The notes beneath the pieces were generated by a model. The model searched no databases. It was not told where the DNA came from and was given only the letters and a program-made list of their open reading frames with translations. From Rickettsiella endosymbiont of Aleochara curtula (lineage in GTDB: Bacteria; Pseudomonadota; Gammaproteobacteria; Diplorickettsiales; Diplorickettsiaceae), in the NCBI RefSeq assembly GCF_964030935.1, contig NZ_OZ034990.1, positions 558,001-622,000 of the forward strand: a stretch of 64,000 nt of DNA. Reading direction: 5' to 3'. The translations under genes and the position numbers were made by a program. Below, one piece after another: positions 8,303 to 21,450 of the stretch (within the stretch, counting starts at the first letter, position 1; every line of letters begins with the position of its first letter).

Positions 8303-8728
8303 TTACGCTACGCCGTGTAATTGCCGACGTAACCGTCTAAAGTCCTTGGGGTTTAAACTATCCGGCAATAACACTAAAGAAATTTTGGTTTTTTTCTTGC
8401 CTAAGGAAGCAAAGTTTAATAGCACAAAATAACGCGTACAAACACTTTCATTGGCTAAATTGAACACACTTACTTCGCCAAGATTATTTCTTAATTGCCA
8501 ACAGCCCGAACTTTGTTGCCAAAATTCAATGACAGAATGAGGATTATTTAGCAAGACATGTTGGCAGAAAAGCGTAACAAAACTCATTAAACAAGCTAAG
8601 CTTAACAATAATTTAGTCCACCAGGGCCAGGGCAAAAAACACAAACAAGCAATAGCTCCACCATGCACCACTAAGAGCAAAATCGCTAAATAATAAGAGG
8701 GTTTTAAACGATAAAAATTAGTGGCCAC
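8303..8728 (-). CDS. ygfX: YgfX/CptA-family inner-membrane protein
   Basis: A 141-residue protein with two hydrophobic segments near the N-terminus (about 12-31 and 36-54) and a soluble tail containing LLPDSLNPKDFRRLRRQL. This tail and topology fit YgfX (CptA), the membrane partner of SdhE. In E. coli it has been described as a toxin acting on the cytoskeleton, but its role is debated and a housekeeping part in succinate dehydrogenase assembly has also been considered. The start overlaps the sdhE stop by eleven bases, so the pair is co-transcribed and translationally coupled. Confidence 0.75.
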   Translation of the reverse strand: MATNFYRLKPSYYLAILLLVVHGGAIACLCFLPWPWWTKLLLSLACLMSFVTLFCQHVLLNNPHSVIEFWQQSSGCWQLRNNLGEVSVFNLANESVCTRYFVLLNFASLGKKKTKISLVLLPDSLNPKDFRRLRRQLHGVA

Positions 8729-8966
8729 AACTTATCCGTTCTATTAAAGCCTGCATCGCTCCACTCTCATTAGACTGACGCTTAATCATATAGCAGTAAA
8801 GATCTTGGTCCGAGTAAGTTAATAATTCCTCAAATAACGCTTGATCGTCAGCACTTAAATATAGATAATTTTTATCTAAAAAAGCTTGCAAAATGAGATC
8901 TAATTCAAGCATGCCACGCCGGCATTGCCACTGCAAACGCCGTACTTTTTCTTGTAAATTCATCAT
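8718..8966 (-). CDS. sdhE: FAD assembly factor SdhE
   Basis: Small five-helix cytosolic protein that promotes covalent flavinylation of SdhA (and FrdA). The 82-residue sequence carries the family core RRLQWQCRRGMLELDLILQA, including the RGxxE motif (Arg17, Gly18, Glu21) that contacts the flavoprotein. It continues with FEELLTYSDQDLYCYM. The length is typical (E. coli 88). Two adjacent ATG codons (8966 and 8963) could both start it. Upstream of ygfX in a two-gene unit, as in enterobacteria. Confidence 0.92.
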   Translation of the reverse strand: MMNLQEKVRRLQWQCRRGMLELDLILQAFLDKNYLYLSADDQALFEELLTYSDQDLYCYMIKRQSNESGAMQALIERISCGH

Positions 8967-9002
8967 AGCTAAGAAATTATCATCTCAGTCAAAAATCAAA
9001 CT

Positions 9003-9548
9003 TTATTTCACTAGAATATCACGAATTTGCCGTTGGCTACTATCGCCCATAATGGCATAGCCTGCTGCATGAGGTAGCTTATCCTGATATATTTGCGAAA
9101 ATTGGCCTAGATAATCCGGATTAAAAAAAATACTCTTCACACCTAAACTCGCTAAAGTCACATAATTGGCACGTATTCCTAAAGGCGTTTTCCTCAAAAA
9201 AAGTAATTCCAATTCTGAATAAAGAGGGTCTGAGTCTTGTAGGGTATTTTTGTTAGTTTTTTCAACTAAAGCAAAAATATCTCGGGTTTCAAGGATATCG
9301 TCGCGATGATCTTCAGCCGATTTCGTTGGATGAACGACTAAAAATCCAGAGTTTTCTGGTAAAAAAGTAGCATAATCTTTATTGCTTTTAATGCTTAGAT
9401 CCAATACCAACGCTCGGGTTATTGCTCGGGATCCGATAAAAAACACTTCTTCACTCGGAAAAAAACGCGTCAATAAGATATAAGCCAGACTCGCGATAGC
9501 AATCAATAAAACCGCTATCAATACTTTCAAGCCAGTCATTTTGGTCAT
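9003..9548 (-). CDS. Unrecognised membrane-anchored protein
   Basis: I do not recognise this 181-residue protein. It has one N-terminal hydrophobic segment (about 7-27: LKVLIAVLLIAIASLAYILL) with a short basic front, so it is probably anchored in the inner membrane with a periplasmic domain of about 150 residues. That domain has no Cys and no obvious catalytic motif. The ATG at 9548 has AGGAAG just upstream, a convincing ribosome binding site, and codon use resembles its neighbours, so it is likely a real gene. Its leader (about 9574-9700) is a repeat-like element. Gene context (sdhE on one side, ccmE on the other) gives no clear role. Confidence 0.6.
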   Translation of the reverse strand: MTKMTGLKVLIAVLLIAIASLAYILLTRFFPSEEVFFIGSRAITRALVLDLSIKSNKDYATFLPENSGFLVVHPTKSAEDHRDDILETRDIFALVEKTNKNTLQDSDPLYSELELLFLRKTPLGIRANYVTLASLGVKSIFFNPDYLGQFSQIYQDKLPHAAGYAIMGDSSQRQIRDILVK

Positions 9549-9573
9549 TTGCTTCCTGCCTTATCAAAAAGTA

Positions 9574-9699
9574 ATATACTCACAGCAATTGGATTTTTTG
9601 AGAGTGACTCCGTGTAGTAAGCAACCGGAGTGTATGAGTATACATGAGGATTGCGAATTGAGCGGCAACACAGACAATGTTAAGTGCGAAAAGTATACG
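9574..9699. repeat. Dispersed intergenic repeat, family B, longest copy
   Basis: A non-coding element of about 125 bases upstream of the unrecognised gene. Its right-hand part, read on the minus strand (GTATACTTTTCGCACTT, then TGTGTTGCCGC), is closely matched on the plus strand at about 61712-61750 (GTATACTATTCGCACTT, then TGTGTTGCCGC), where it lies inside a family A repeat. GTATAC hexamers occur at about 9638-9643 and 9693-9698. Only two copies are visible here, so the family boundaries are uncertain. Confidence 0.55.
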
Positions 9700-9709
9700 C
9701 ATTGATAAA

Positions 9710-10108
9710 TTATTTAGCGGGCCTATATCGTTCATCATGCTTGGCCAACACTTGTTTAGCTTGCATAATCCCTGCTTGATCTAAGCTCCCTTCAACAACC
9801 ACAGACTGTCCTTCACGAAATAAATCCGGTAATACACCTTGATATTCAACTAGAACATTATGTGATGCGTCACTCACTACAAATGAAACTAACAATTGCT
9901 GTTCATTTTGCTTCACCGTGCCTTTTTTAACTTGGCCACCTAAACGAAAAGGCCGTCCCGGTGTTATGTGTCGTTCAGCCAGTTGCGTCGGTGTATAAAA
10001 CAAATTAATATTTTGTTTTAAGGCGTACAAAGATAAAGCTATCACTAAGCCAGCTACCAATAACATCAACAAAACGAAATTTAAACGTTTTTTTTGCAGC
10101 GCATTCAT
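9710..10108 (-). CDS. ccmE: Cytochrome c-type biogenesis haem chaperone CcmE
   Basis: Periplasmic, membrane-anchored protein that carries haem covalently on a histidine between CcmABCD and the CcmFH ligase. The 132-residue protein has an N-terminal membrane anchor (about 10-30), an OB-fold core (RLGGQVKKGTV, VSFVVSDASHNVLVEYQG) and the haem-binding AKHDERYRP tail with His124 and Tyr128 in the HxxxY motif. The C-terminus is shorter than in E. coli (159), ending soon after the motif. No other ccm gene lies nearby, which is unusual because the genes are normally clustered. Confidence 0.93.
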   Translation of the reverse strand: MNALQKKRLNFVLLMLLVAGLVIALSLYALKQNINLFYTPTQLAERHITPGRPFRLGGQVKKGTVKQNEQQLLVSFVVSDASHNVLVEYQGVLPDLFREGQSVVVEGSLDQAGIMQAKQVLAKHDERYRPAK

Positions 10109-10208
10109 TGCATTTTTCTATCCCTAATCCTACAGAAATTTCATGAACTGCATTCAACAATAATAAAAATACTATAAACAAACACCATCATGACCGAACC
10201 AATGTATA

Positions 10209-10315
10209 GATTGCCACGCACCTACAGTGCTCGCAATGACGATTACTATACGTGCTCGCGGACTATTAATATAAGGGCGGCAATGAAGATTAATCTGCTA
10301 GTCCTCGCAATGACG
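10209..10315. repeat. Dispersed intergenic repeat, family A, partial and decayed copy
   Basis: GATTGCCACGCACC at 10209 onward, followed by AGTGCTCGCAATGACG, matches one arm of the family A element. A second CCTCGCAATGACG occurs at 10303-10315. Between them is unrelated or decayed sequence. The stretch lies in the gap between ccmE and the end of guaC and holds no gene. Confidence 0.65.
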
Positions 10316-10341
10316 AGTAAACTTTTCCCAGAAAAGACTCA

Positions 10342-11406
10342 CTAGTTATCATTGGCCCATTCATTGACTTGTAACGCTGCAAAAACTTCATTTAATTGTT
10401 GAGTGACACGTAAAAAAGTCGTACGTTTAGAAAGTTCTTTTAAACGCTGTGCACCCACATAAGTACAGGCAGAACGCAAGCCACCTAAAATATCAAGCAC
10501 GGTATTTTCCACCTTACCGCGATAAGGGACGTTCACAGAACGACCTTCACTCGCACGATAAGCATTCATCTTGCCATGATGCTTATGCATCGCCTCACTT
10601 GAGCTCATTCCATAAAATCGCATAAAGCATTGGCCATTTTCCTCGACTGTTTCGCCAGCGCATTCCTCATGGCCAGCCAACATGCCTCCCAGCATAACAA
10701 AGTCCGCACCTGCCGCAAAAGCTTTCGCGACATCCCCCGGCGAAACGCAGCCACCATCGGCACACAGATGACCGCCTAAACCATGTACCGCATCAGCACA
10801 TTCTATGATAGCGGACAATTGCGGATAACCAACACCGGTTTTCAAACGTGTGGTACAAACAGAACCCGGACCAATGCCTACTTTAACAATATCGGCTCCT
10901 GCTAATACCAATTCTTCAGCCATTTCAGCCGTCACTACATTACCGGCAATCAATGTCTTCTTAGGATATTTTTTTCGTAACGCACGGATACTATCAACAA
11001 AACGTTGCGTATAACCATTGGCAACATCAATGCAAATAAAAGGACTAGGCGCAATCTTAATAATTTTTGCCAGCATATCCGCATCTTCGGCTTTAATCCC
11101 GGTGGTTGGAAAACAATACGCGGTAAGCTTGGGATGTTGATTATAAAATTTCTTCCAGTCGCTTAAGCTTGCAAACTTATCTATCGCGGTAAGTAACTTA
11201 TGTTTTGCTAAACTTTTCGCCATTGCAAAAGTTCCGGTATGATCCATATTTGAAGCAATAATAGGGATCCCTTTCCATGAGAGCTGTGAATGTTTAAATC
11301 TGTATTCGCGAGTTAAATCAACATCCGCACGCGTTTGCAAGGTGCTACGTTTCGGGCGAATTAATACATCCTTAAAATCTAATCTTATTTCTTGCTCGAT
11401 ACGCAT
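10342..11406 (-). CDS. guaC: GMP reductase GuaC
   Basis: NADPH-dependent enzyme converting GMP to IMP in purine salvage. The 354-residue TIM-barrel protein opens with [21 protein letters not shown], characteristic of GuaC, and contains [21 protein letters not shown] with the catalytic cysteine. [19 protein letters not shown] and the [10 protein letters not shown] flap also belong to the family. There is no CBS pair, which separates it from IMP dehydrogenase. Length fits E. coli GuaC (347). It is divergent from polA across 87 bases that must hold both promoters. Confidence 0.96.
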   Translation of the reverse strand: MRIEQEIRLDFKDVLIRPKRSTLQTRADVDLTREYRFKHSQLSWKGIPIIASNMDHTGTFAMAKSLAKHKLLTAIDKFASLSDWKKFYNQHPKLTAYCFPTTGIKAEDADMLAKIIKIAPSPFICIDVANGYTQRFVDSIRALRKKYPKKTLIAGNVVTAEMAEELVLAGADIVKVGIGPGSVCTTRLKTGVGYPQLSAIIECADAVHGLGGHLCADGGCVSPGDVAKAFAAGADFVMLGGMLAGHEECAGETVEENGQCFMRFYGMSSSEAMHKHHGKMNAYRASEGRSVNVPYRGKVENTVLDILGGLRSACTYVGAQRLKELSKRTTFLRVTQQLNEVFAALQVNEWANDN

Positions 11407-11493
11407 AATAACCTCATCAATGGGATAGTTGTTCGCTGTATAACGACCTATAAATCTTACTCGCTTTAAAAGCGCCTATGTTATCATATCACC

Positions 11494-14193
11494 ATGAAAA
11501 AACCCTTAGTTCTAGTCGATGGCACTTCTTATCTTTACCGCGCCTTTCATGCGCTTCCACCTTTAAGTAATTCGAAAGGAGAACCTACCGGTGCGGTCTA
11601 TGGGGTGATTAATATGCTACGCAAATTAATTAAGGATACTAACCCAGAATATATGGTCGTGGTTTTCGATGCTAAAGGGAAAACCTTCCGTGAAGAATTA
11701 TATACTGAATATAAAGCACATCGGCCTACGATGCCGGATGATTTGCAACTGCAAATAGAACCGTTGTATGCCATCGTGCGTAGTTTAGGCTTGCCACTCA
11801 TCATCCATCCAGGCGTTGAAGCCGACGATGTGATAGGCACATTAGCTTCCAAAGCAGTACAACAACAACTACCGGTTTTAATTTCCACCGGCGATAAAGA
11901 CTTTGCACAATTAGTCTGCGAACAGATTACCTTAGTAAACACCATGACCAACACCCGCCTAGACCAGCAAGGTGTTGTTGATAAATTTGGCGTCACTCCC
12001 GAACAAATAACTGATTATTTAAGTCTGATTGGCGATACGGTGGATAATGTCCCCGGAATTCCCAATGTAGGACCAAAAACTGCCGCAAAATGGCTTAACC
12101 AATATGGAAATCTCGAATCACTCATAATAAATGCGCATGAAATTAAAGGGAAAGTCGGAGAAAATCTTAAAGCACATCTCGATAAACTCCCCTTATCTCG
12201 TCAATTAGTCACGATTAAAAAAGATGTCGACTTCGAATTTGATTTGGAAAAATTTCGGCCTAAAACACCCGATACAGCGGCGTTAATGGAGTGGTATAAA
12301 AAATTAGAATTCAAAGGATGGGTACGAGAATTAGAAAAAAACCTCACTCCGGACAGCGAAGTTAGCGATAAAAATCTGCCCACATCCGCACCTTACACAT
12401 TAATTCTCGACGAAAAGGCTTTTCAAAACTTCTTAACACAATTAACTGAAGCAAAGACCTGGGCATTCGATACCGAGACCACAAGTTTAGATGTCATGCA
12501 AGCAGAACTGGTAGGCCTGTCTTTTGCCATAAAAGGTGAAAAACCGGTTTATATTCCTGTAGCGCATGATTATGTTGGGGCCCCAAAACAATTAAATAGA
12601 AATTGGGTGCTGCAGCAGTTAAAACCTACGTTTGAAGATCCTAAGCAATTAAAAATAGGTCATAACTTAAAATATGATAGGGGTGTTCTCGCCAATTATG
12701 GAATACAACTGCAAGGAATTAGTTTTGATACCATGTTAGAGTCTTACCTATTGGATAGTGCAAGTAATTCACATAGTCTTGATAGCGCGGCAATAAAACA
12801 TCTCGATCATAAAACCATACGCTTTGAAGAAATTGCGGGTAAAGGCGCTAAACAAAAAACCTTTAATCAAATCGATATTCAACAAGCCGGTCCTTATGCC
12901 GCCGAAGATGCCGATATTGCTTTACGCTTACACGAAGCACTTAAGCCGCAATTAAATGCGTTGCCAGGATTATCTAAAGTTTTCACGCACATCGAAATGC
13001 CATTAGTCCCAGTGCTTTCTCATATCGAACGTCATGGTGTATTAGTCGATGCAGAATTACTGCAAAAACAAAGTCGTTCTATTGCGAAACGTTTATTAAA
13101 ACTCGAAGAACAAGCTTATCAATTAGCCGGTAAAAGCTTCAACTTAGCATCACCCAAACAACTGCAAACGGTGTTATTTATTGAGCAACGTCTCCCTATT
13201 TTAGAAAAAACACCCAAAGGCCAAGCATCCACCTCTGAAAGTGTTTTACAAGCGCTCGCCATAAAATTTCCCTTAGCAAAAGTCATCTTAAAACATCGCA
13301 GCCTCAGTAAATTAAAATCAACCTATACCGATAAACTTCCGCTACAAATTAATCCAAAAACCGGTCGCATCCACACTTCTTATCATCAAGCGGCGGTGGT
13401 TACCGGACGACTTTCCTCATCGGATCCTAATCTACAAAATATTCCTGCTCGGACTAAAGAAGGCCGAAAAATCCGTCAAGCGTTTATTGCGCCACCGGGT
13501 TATAAAATCCTTGCAGCGGATTATTCGCAGATTGAATTACGCATCGTAGCCCATGTTTCACAAGATCAAGGTTTACTGGACGCGTTTGCTAAAGGACTCG
13601 ATATTCACCAAGCCACTGCGGCAGAAGTTTTAAATATCCCCTTGGATCAAGTCACACCTGATCAACGGCGTAGCGCTAAAGCGGTTAATTTCGGGCTCAT
13701 TTATGGAATGTCTGCTTTTGGCTTAGCCAGACAATTAGGCATCTCGCGGGAAGAAGCTAAAAATTATATTGATCGTTATTTTACTCGCTACCCAGGCGTA
13801 AAAGAGTATATGGAACGCACACGACACCTAGCGCATGAACACGCTTATGTCACCACCTTATTTGGGCGGCGTTTGAATTTGGCTTACATTAACTCTAGTG
13901 ACCCGATACAACGTCGATCCAGCGAACGTGCCGCCATCAATGCGCCTTTACAAGGTAGCGCAGCCGATATCATCAAAAAAGCGATGATCACTATTGACCA
14001 TGCTTTAACGCAACATGGTCTTAAAGCACATATGATTATGCAAGTTCACGATGAACTGGTATTTGAAGTCGCCGATGTGGATCTTAACCCTGCAAAACAA
14101 CTGATTGAAGACTTAATGGTCAATACCACACCACTGTCTGTTCCACTCCTGGTCGATATTCAGATAGGCTCGAATTGGGACAAAGCAATTTAA
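11494..14193 (+). CDS. polA: DNA polymerase I
   Basis: Repair and Okazaki-fragment polymerase with three domains in 899 residues. Residues 1 to about 290 form the 5'-3' exonuclease (VDGTSYLYRAFHALPP, GVEADDVIGTLA, GDKDFAQLV). About 300-490 is the 3'-5' proofreading domain, which keeps the DEDD residues (FDTETTSLD, GHNLKYDRGVL, YAAEDADIALRLH), so proofreading should be active. The C-terminal polymerase has DPNLQNIPARTKEGR, AADYSQIELRIVAH and QVHDELVFEV carrying the catalytic aspartates. The ATG at 11494 gives the canonical N-terminus. Monocistronic, followed by inverted repeats. Confidence 0.98.
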   Translation: MKKPLVLVDGTSYLYRAFHALPPLSNSKGEPTGAVYGVINMLRKLIKDTNPEYMVVVFDAKGKTFREELYTEYKAHRPTMPDDLQLQIEPLYAIVRSLGLPLIIHPGVEADDVIGTLASKAVQQQLPVLISTGDKDFAQLVCEQITLVNTMTNTRLDQQGVVDKFGVTPEQITDYLSLIGDTVDNVPGIPNVGPKTAAKWLNQYGNLESLIINAHEIKGKVGENLKAHLDKLPLSRQLVTIKKDVDFEFDLEKFRPKTPDTAALMEWYKKLEFKGWVRELEKNLTPDSEVSDKNLPTSAPYTLILDEKAFQNFLTQLTEAKTWAFDTETTSLDVMQAELVGLSFAIKGEKPVYIPVAHDYVGAPKQLNRNWVLQQLKPTFEDPKQLKIGHNLKYDRGVLANYGIQLQGISFDTMLESYLLDSASNSHSLDSAAIKHLDHKTIRFEEIAGKGAKQKTFNQIDIQQAGPYAAEDADIALRLHEALKPQLNALPGLSKVFTHIEMPLVPVLSHIERHGVLVDAELLQKQSRSIAKRLLKLEEQAYQLAGKSFNLASPKQLQTVLFIEQRLPILEKTPKGQASTSESVLQALAIKFPLAKVILKHRSLSKLKSTYTDKLPLQINPKTGRIHTSYHQAAVVTGRLSSSDPNLQNIPARTKEGRKIRQAFIAPPGYKILAADYSQIELRIVAHVSQDQGLLDAFAKGLDIHQATAAEVLNIPLDQVTPDQRRSAKAVNFGLIYGMSAFGLARQLGISREEAKNYIDRYFTRYPGVKEYMERTRHLAHEHAYVTTLFGRRLNLAYINSSDPIQRRSSERAAINAPLQGSAADIIKKAMITIDHALTQHGLKAHMIMQVHDELVFEVADVDLNPAKQLIEDLMVNTTPLSVPLLVDIQIGSNWDKAI

Positions 14194-14230
14194 TTGCTTT
14201 AATTTAAGATGCGCATTCGTATCTTAAATT
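14182..14230 (+). terminator. Stem-loops at the end of polA
   Basis: Two perfect inverted repeats lie back to back: AAAGCAAT/ATTGCTTT (14182-14200, overlapping the polA stop) and AATTTAAGAT/ATCTTAAATT (14201-14210 and 14221-14230). They are AT-rich and not followed by a clean T-run, so they may act as a weak terminator or 3'-end stabiliser. Between here and hfq (14231-14524) there is no gene. A smaller hairpin AGCCTA/TAGGCT at 14315-14332 is the only other structure I see, and the hfq promoter must lie in this gap. Confidence 0.4.
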
Positions 14231-14524
14231 ACCATATATTACCCATTCGGTATTAAATTAACAGCTGCTAAAAAAAATCCAGATTGACTTTTTATCACTA
14301 TTTTTTAGGTTGTTAGCCTATTTTTCTAGGCTCACGGATGGTTAGATTACAGACTTATATTCTCTCTGACTTCCTAGAGACTAGACAAAATCTTAACGTT
14401 CAGGGCTATGCCCTATGCATTTCCCATGCTAAACTTACTGCGCTTGGTTATAAGCTAAATAAATTTAAGGCCAAGGCTTTTTGAGATTATATTTATATTT
14501 AAAATTTGCATGGAGAAGCTAATT

Positions 14525-14806
14525 ATGTCTAAAGGGCAACTACAAGATCCTTTTCTAAACGCATTGCGTAAAGATAAAGTTCCGGTTTCAATCTATCTTG
14601 TTAACGGGATTAAACTTCAGGGTTTAGTAGAATCATTTGATCAGTTCGTAGTGTTATTAAAAAACTCAGTTAGCCAAATGGTCTACAAACATGCTATTTC
14701 AACCGTCGTTCCAGCAAAGAATGTTAAATTAGCAAGTATTGATGAATGCGATGATCAACAAAATACTAATGTGCCAGTTGAGGAATTAGAAATCAGTAAT
14801 GCTTGA
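14525..14806 (+). CDS. hfq: RNA chaperone Hfq
   Basis: Hexameric Sm-like RNA chaperone that pairs small RNAs with mRNAs. The 93-residue protein reads [20 protein letters not shown], then [41 protein letters not shown], keeping Sm1, Sm2 and the YKHA core. The C-terminal tail (about residues 70-93) is acidic and short. I start at 14525, not the in-frame 14510, because that earlier ATG forms part of the GGAGAAG ribosome binding site and the family begins MxKGQ. The stop overlaps hflX by eight bases. Confidence 0.97.
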   Translation: MSKGQLQDPFLNALRKDKVPVSIYLVNGIKLQGLVESFDQFVVLLKNSVSQMVYKHAISTVVPAKNVKLASIDECDDQQNTNVPVEELEISNA

Positions 14807-15986
14807 ACGTCCCCAAAGCGGTGAGCTAGCACTATTGGTTCATATTTATTTTAAAAAATATGAACCCGAAGAAATAGTAAAAGAATTTCAGGAGCTAGCT
14901 CTAGCAGCGGGCGCCCGCGCGATGACTCTCATCACTGGGCGACAGCGCAAAGCACAAGTAAAGTATTTCATTGGCTTGGGTAAACTTGAAGAAATTTACA
15001 CTGCTGCAATTGCACATCGAGCACAATTAATTCTATTTAATCACGATTTAAGTCCCGCTCAAGAACGTAATTTAGAACAAAAATTACATTGTCGGGTATT
15101 AGGGCGTACTGGGTTAATTCTAGATATTTTCGCGCAACGTGCACGTACCTTTGAAGGGAAATTGCAGGTTAAACTTGCGCAACTAGAACATCTTTCCACG
15201 CGGCTCATCCGTGGTTGGACGCACTTGGAAAGGCAACGCGGTGGTATTGGCTTACGCGGTCCCGGTGAAACGCAATTAGAAACCGATAAGCGTTTGATTC
15301 GACAACAAATAAAAATTATAAAAAAACGTTTAGAAAAAGTTCGCGCACAACGTGCGCAAAGCCAACGTGCAAGAAGAAAGTCTCGTTTAGCACATATTTC
15401 GCTAGTCGGATACACGAATACCGGGAAATCCACGTTATTTAATCGTTTGACTAAAGCCACGGTTTTTGTCGCTAATCAACCTTTTGCCACATTAGATCCC
15501 AATATACGTCGACTGCCTCTTAACGACGGACAAATCGCTATTTTGGCCGATACGGTAGGTTTTATACGCCACTTGCCTCACCACCTCGTCGTGGCTTTTC
15601 GAGCGACTTTAGAAGAAACACAACAAGCCGATCTACTATTACATGTAGTGGATGCTACGAATAATGATAAAAATGAATGTAATCTAGCGGTAAATAATGT
15701 TTTAAAACAAATACATACCGATCACATTACGCAATTGCTGGTGGTCAATAAAATTGATTTACTAGACGATACGCCGCCTCGTTTAGAACGCAATGCGGTA
15801 GGCCTACCTATTAAAGTTTGGATATCCGCTCAATCGGGTATAGGTATCGATTTATTACGACAGGCAATCATCGAATGTCTGGCTTATCAAGCGGATAGCG
15901 AAAAATCTTATCTGCCAAACCATCATACACAAGCTAGTCTATTTGACCCCGCTTCATCTGATCATAACGACGCGGTGATGAATTAA
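14799..15986 (+). CDS. hflX: Ribosome-associated GTPase HflX
   Basis: GTPase that binds the 50S subunit and splits stalled or heat-damaged ribosomes. The 395-residue protein has an N-terminal HflX domain (residues about 20-190, with [20 protein letters not shown] and the [14 protein letters not shown] signature). A G domain follows with Walker [11 protein letters not shown] near residue 205, [10 protein letters not shown] for G3 and NKIDL for G4. It overlaps hfq and follows the conserved gammaproteobacterial order. The C-terminal tail is short compared with E. coli (426). Confidence 0.96.
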   Translation: MLERPQSGELALLVHIYFKKYEPEEIVKEFQELALAAGARAMTLITGRQRKAQVKYFIGLGKLEEIYTAAIAHRAQLILFNHDLSPAQERNLEQKLHCRVLGRTGLILDIFAQRARTFEGKLQVKLAQLEHLSTRLIRGWTHLERQRGGIGLRGPGETQLETDKRLIRQQIKIIKKRLEKVRAQRAQSQRARRKSRLAHISLVGYTNTGKSTLFNRLTKATVFVANQPFATLDPNIRRLPLNDGQIAILADTVGFIRHLPHHLVVAFRATLEETQQADLLLHVVDATNNDKNECNLAVNNVLKQIHTDHITQLLVVNKIDLLDDTPPRLERNAVGLPIKVWISAQSGIGIDLLRQAIIECLAYQADSEKSYLPNHHTQASLFDPASSDHNDAVMN

Positions 15987-16064
15987 TAGTTGCGAGAATG
16001 GCTCAGCATGCCTAAAATGCTCTCCTCAGCAGGCAAGTTACATAAAAAATACCGTCTAAGCTAT

Positions 16065-16095
16065 TTGACAGCTAGCTACTAAAAAGCGGTAAACT
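16065..16095 (+). promoter_or_regulatory. Possible promoter for hflKC-purA
   Basis: A consensus TTGACA (16065-16070) is followed after 19 bases by TAAACT (16090-16095), in the 148-base gap between hflX and hflK. The spacer is longer than ideal, so this is tentative. It would give hflK-hflC-purA a start of their own in addition to read-through from hfq-hflX. Confidence 0.35.
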
Positions 16096-16134
16096 GTATT
16101 GTAAAGTATAGAAGGCTAACAATTGGAGCATATT

Positions 16135-17315
16135 ATGCCCTGGAACGAACCGGGTGATCCCAGTAAAAACAAAGATCCGTGGACAGGACGACCCAAACAG
16201 ACTCCTCCCGATCTTGAAGCGTTTCTACGTGATTTAGTAAAGAAGATCGTCGCTTTATTTAAGCTAAGAATTTTGAATAAGAAGTCGGCGCTCGCTCGTC
16301 CTTTCCCTTTCTTACCCACAAAACTTAATGCCAAGTCACTTAGTCTGATTTCGATCGTCTGCTTACTTGCATGGCTTGCGCTCGGCTTTTTCAAAGTCAA
16401 TATGGGTGAATCAGCCGTTATTACTCGCCTTGGAGCCTATAGCACAACACTAGGTTCAGGCTATCATTGGATCCTTAAACCTTTCCAACATTACACAATA
16501 GTAAATTCCGGCAAATTAGCTAAACTTTCCACTCAGGTTAAATTATTAACGCAAGATGAAAACAAAATTGCTGTAGACGTCGATATTGATTATTCTATCG
16601 CTAATCCGCGCAACTACCTTTTTGCCACCGCTCAGCCTTTACTCAGCGTTCAAGAGACCTTACACAATGTAGTAAATCAGGTCCTCAGTCAGTTTACATT
16701 AAAGCAACTGCTCAGCACTTCAAATTTCTCGCTCGCAGAACGCTTACAAAAACAGTTGGATACTTTAACAATACAACAACAAACCGGCTTAGCTATCAAA
16801 AATATTGAGTTGGGACCTATCCAAATTCCAGAGCAACTGCATGCTTCTTTTACTGATGTTGCTAATGCCAAAAATGATAAGCAACAACTAGAAAAGCTAG
16901 CCAATGTTTATGCCATCCAAGTGGAACCACGCGCTCGAGCGCTGGCACAACGACTTATAACGGATGCCAAAGCTTATCAACAAGAAGTCGTATTAAAAGC
17001 TAAAACCGATATCATTCGCTTTTTAGCCTTACTACCGGCTTATGAAGCTGCTCCTGCATTGACGCGAAAACGGCTTTATTTAAGCGCTTTGCAAACGATG
17101 ATGGCACATAGCAATAAGCTGGTTGTAGCCAATAATGCGAATACTAATTTTTCATTAACCTTAGACCAACTCCAAACCGCATCGCCAGTAAACGCCAAGA
17201 TAGAAAAAGCCCCTACTTCGACTAGCAACGATAAAACATCAAGTATTGATAACGAATCGAATAATAAAACAAATAATACTATCCCCAGTAGTTACAATAT
17301 TTCCGGAGGATATGA

Positions 17316-17319
<4 letters not shown>
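16135..17319 (+). CDS. hflK: FtsH-modulating membrane protein HflK
   Basis: SPFH/prohibitin-family membrane protein that with HflC forms a large cage around FtsH protease and modulates membrane protein turnover. The 394-residue protein opens MPWNEPGDPSKNKDPWTGRP, the conserved HflK N-terminus, has one membrane segment (about 62-83) and then an SPFH domain beginning NMGESAVITRLGAY. The Ser/Asn/Thr-rich tail is low complexity. I start at the ATG at 16135, six bases after GGAG. A TTG twelve bases earlier is in frame but not needed. The stop overlaps hflC by four bases. Confidence 0.95.
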
Positions 17320-21402
<4,083 letters not shown>

Positions 21403-21418
21403 AAAAAAACTTCTAAAT

Positions 21419-21436
21419 AAGTTTAAATTTAAACTT
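21419..21436. repeat. 18-base perfect palindrome in the intergenic gap before the ThDP gene
   Basis: AAGTTTAAATTTAAACTT is perfectly self-complementary and sits in the 48-base gap between the aldolase and ThDP enzyme genes. A further AAACTAAGTTT follows. It is the only sizeable gap in the 3' half of this operon. It could be a protein binding site or a processing hairpin, or a by-product of AT-richness. Confidence 0.4.
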
Positions 21437-21450
21437 AAACTAAGTTTATG

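Noticed and set aside
14231-14524. A small RNA gene upstream of hfq
   Set aside because: Only a short 6-bp hairpin is visible and no terminator follows it. There is not enough to call an RNA gene.
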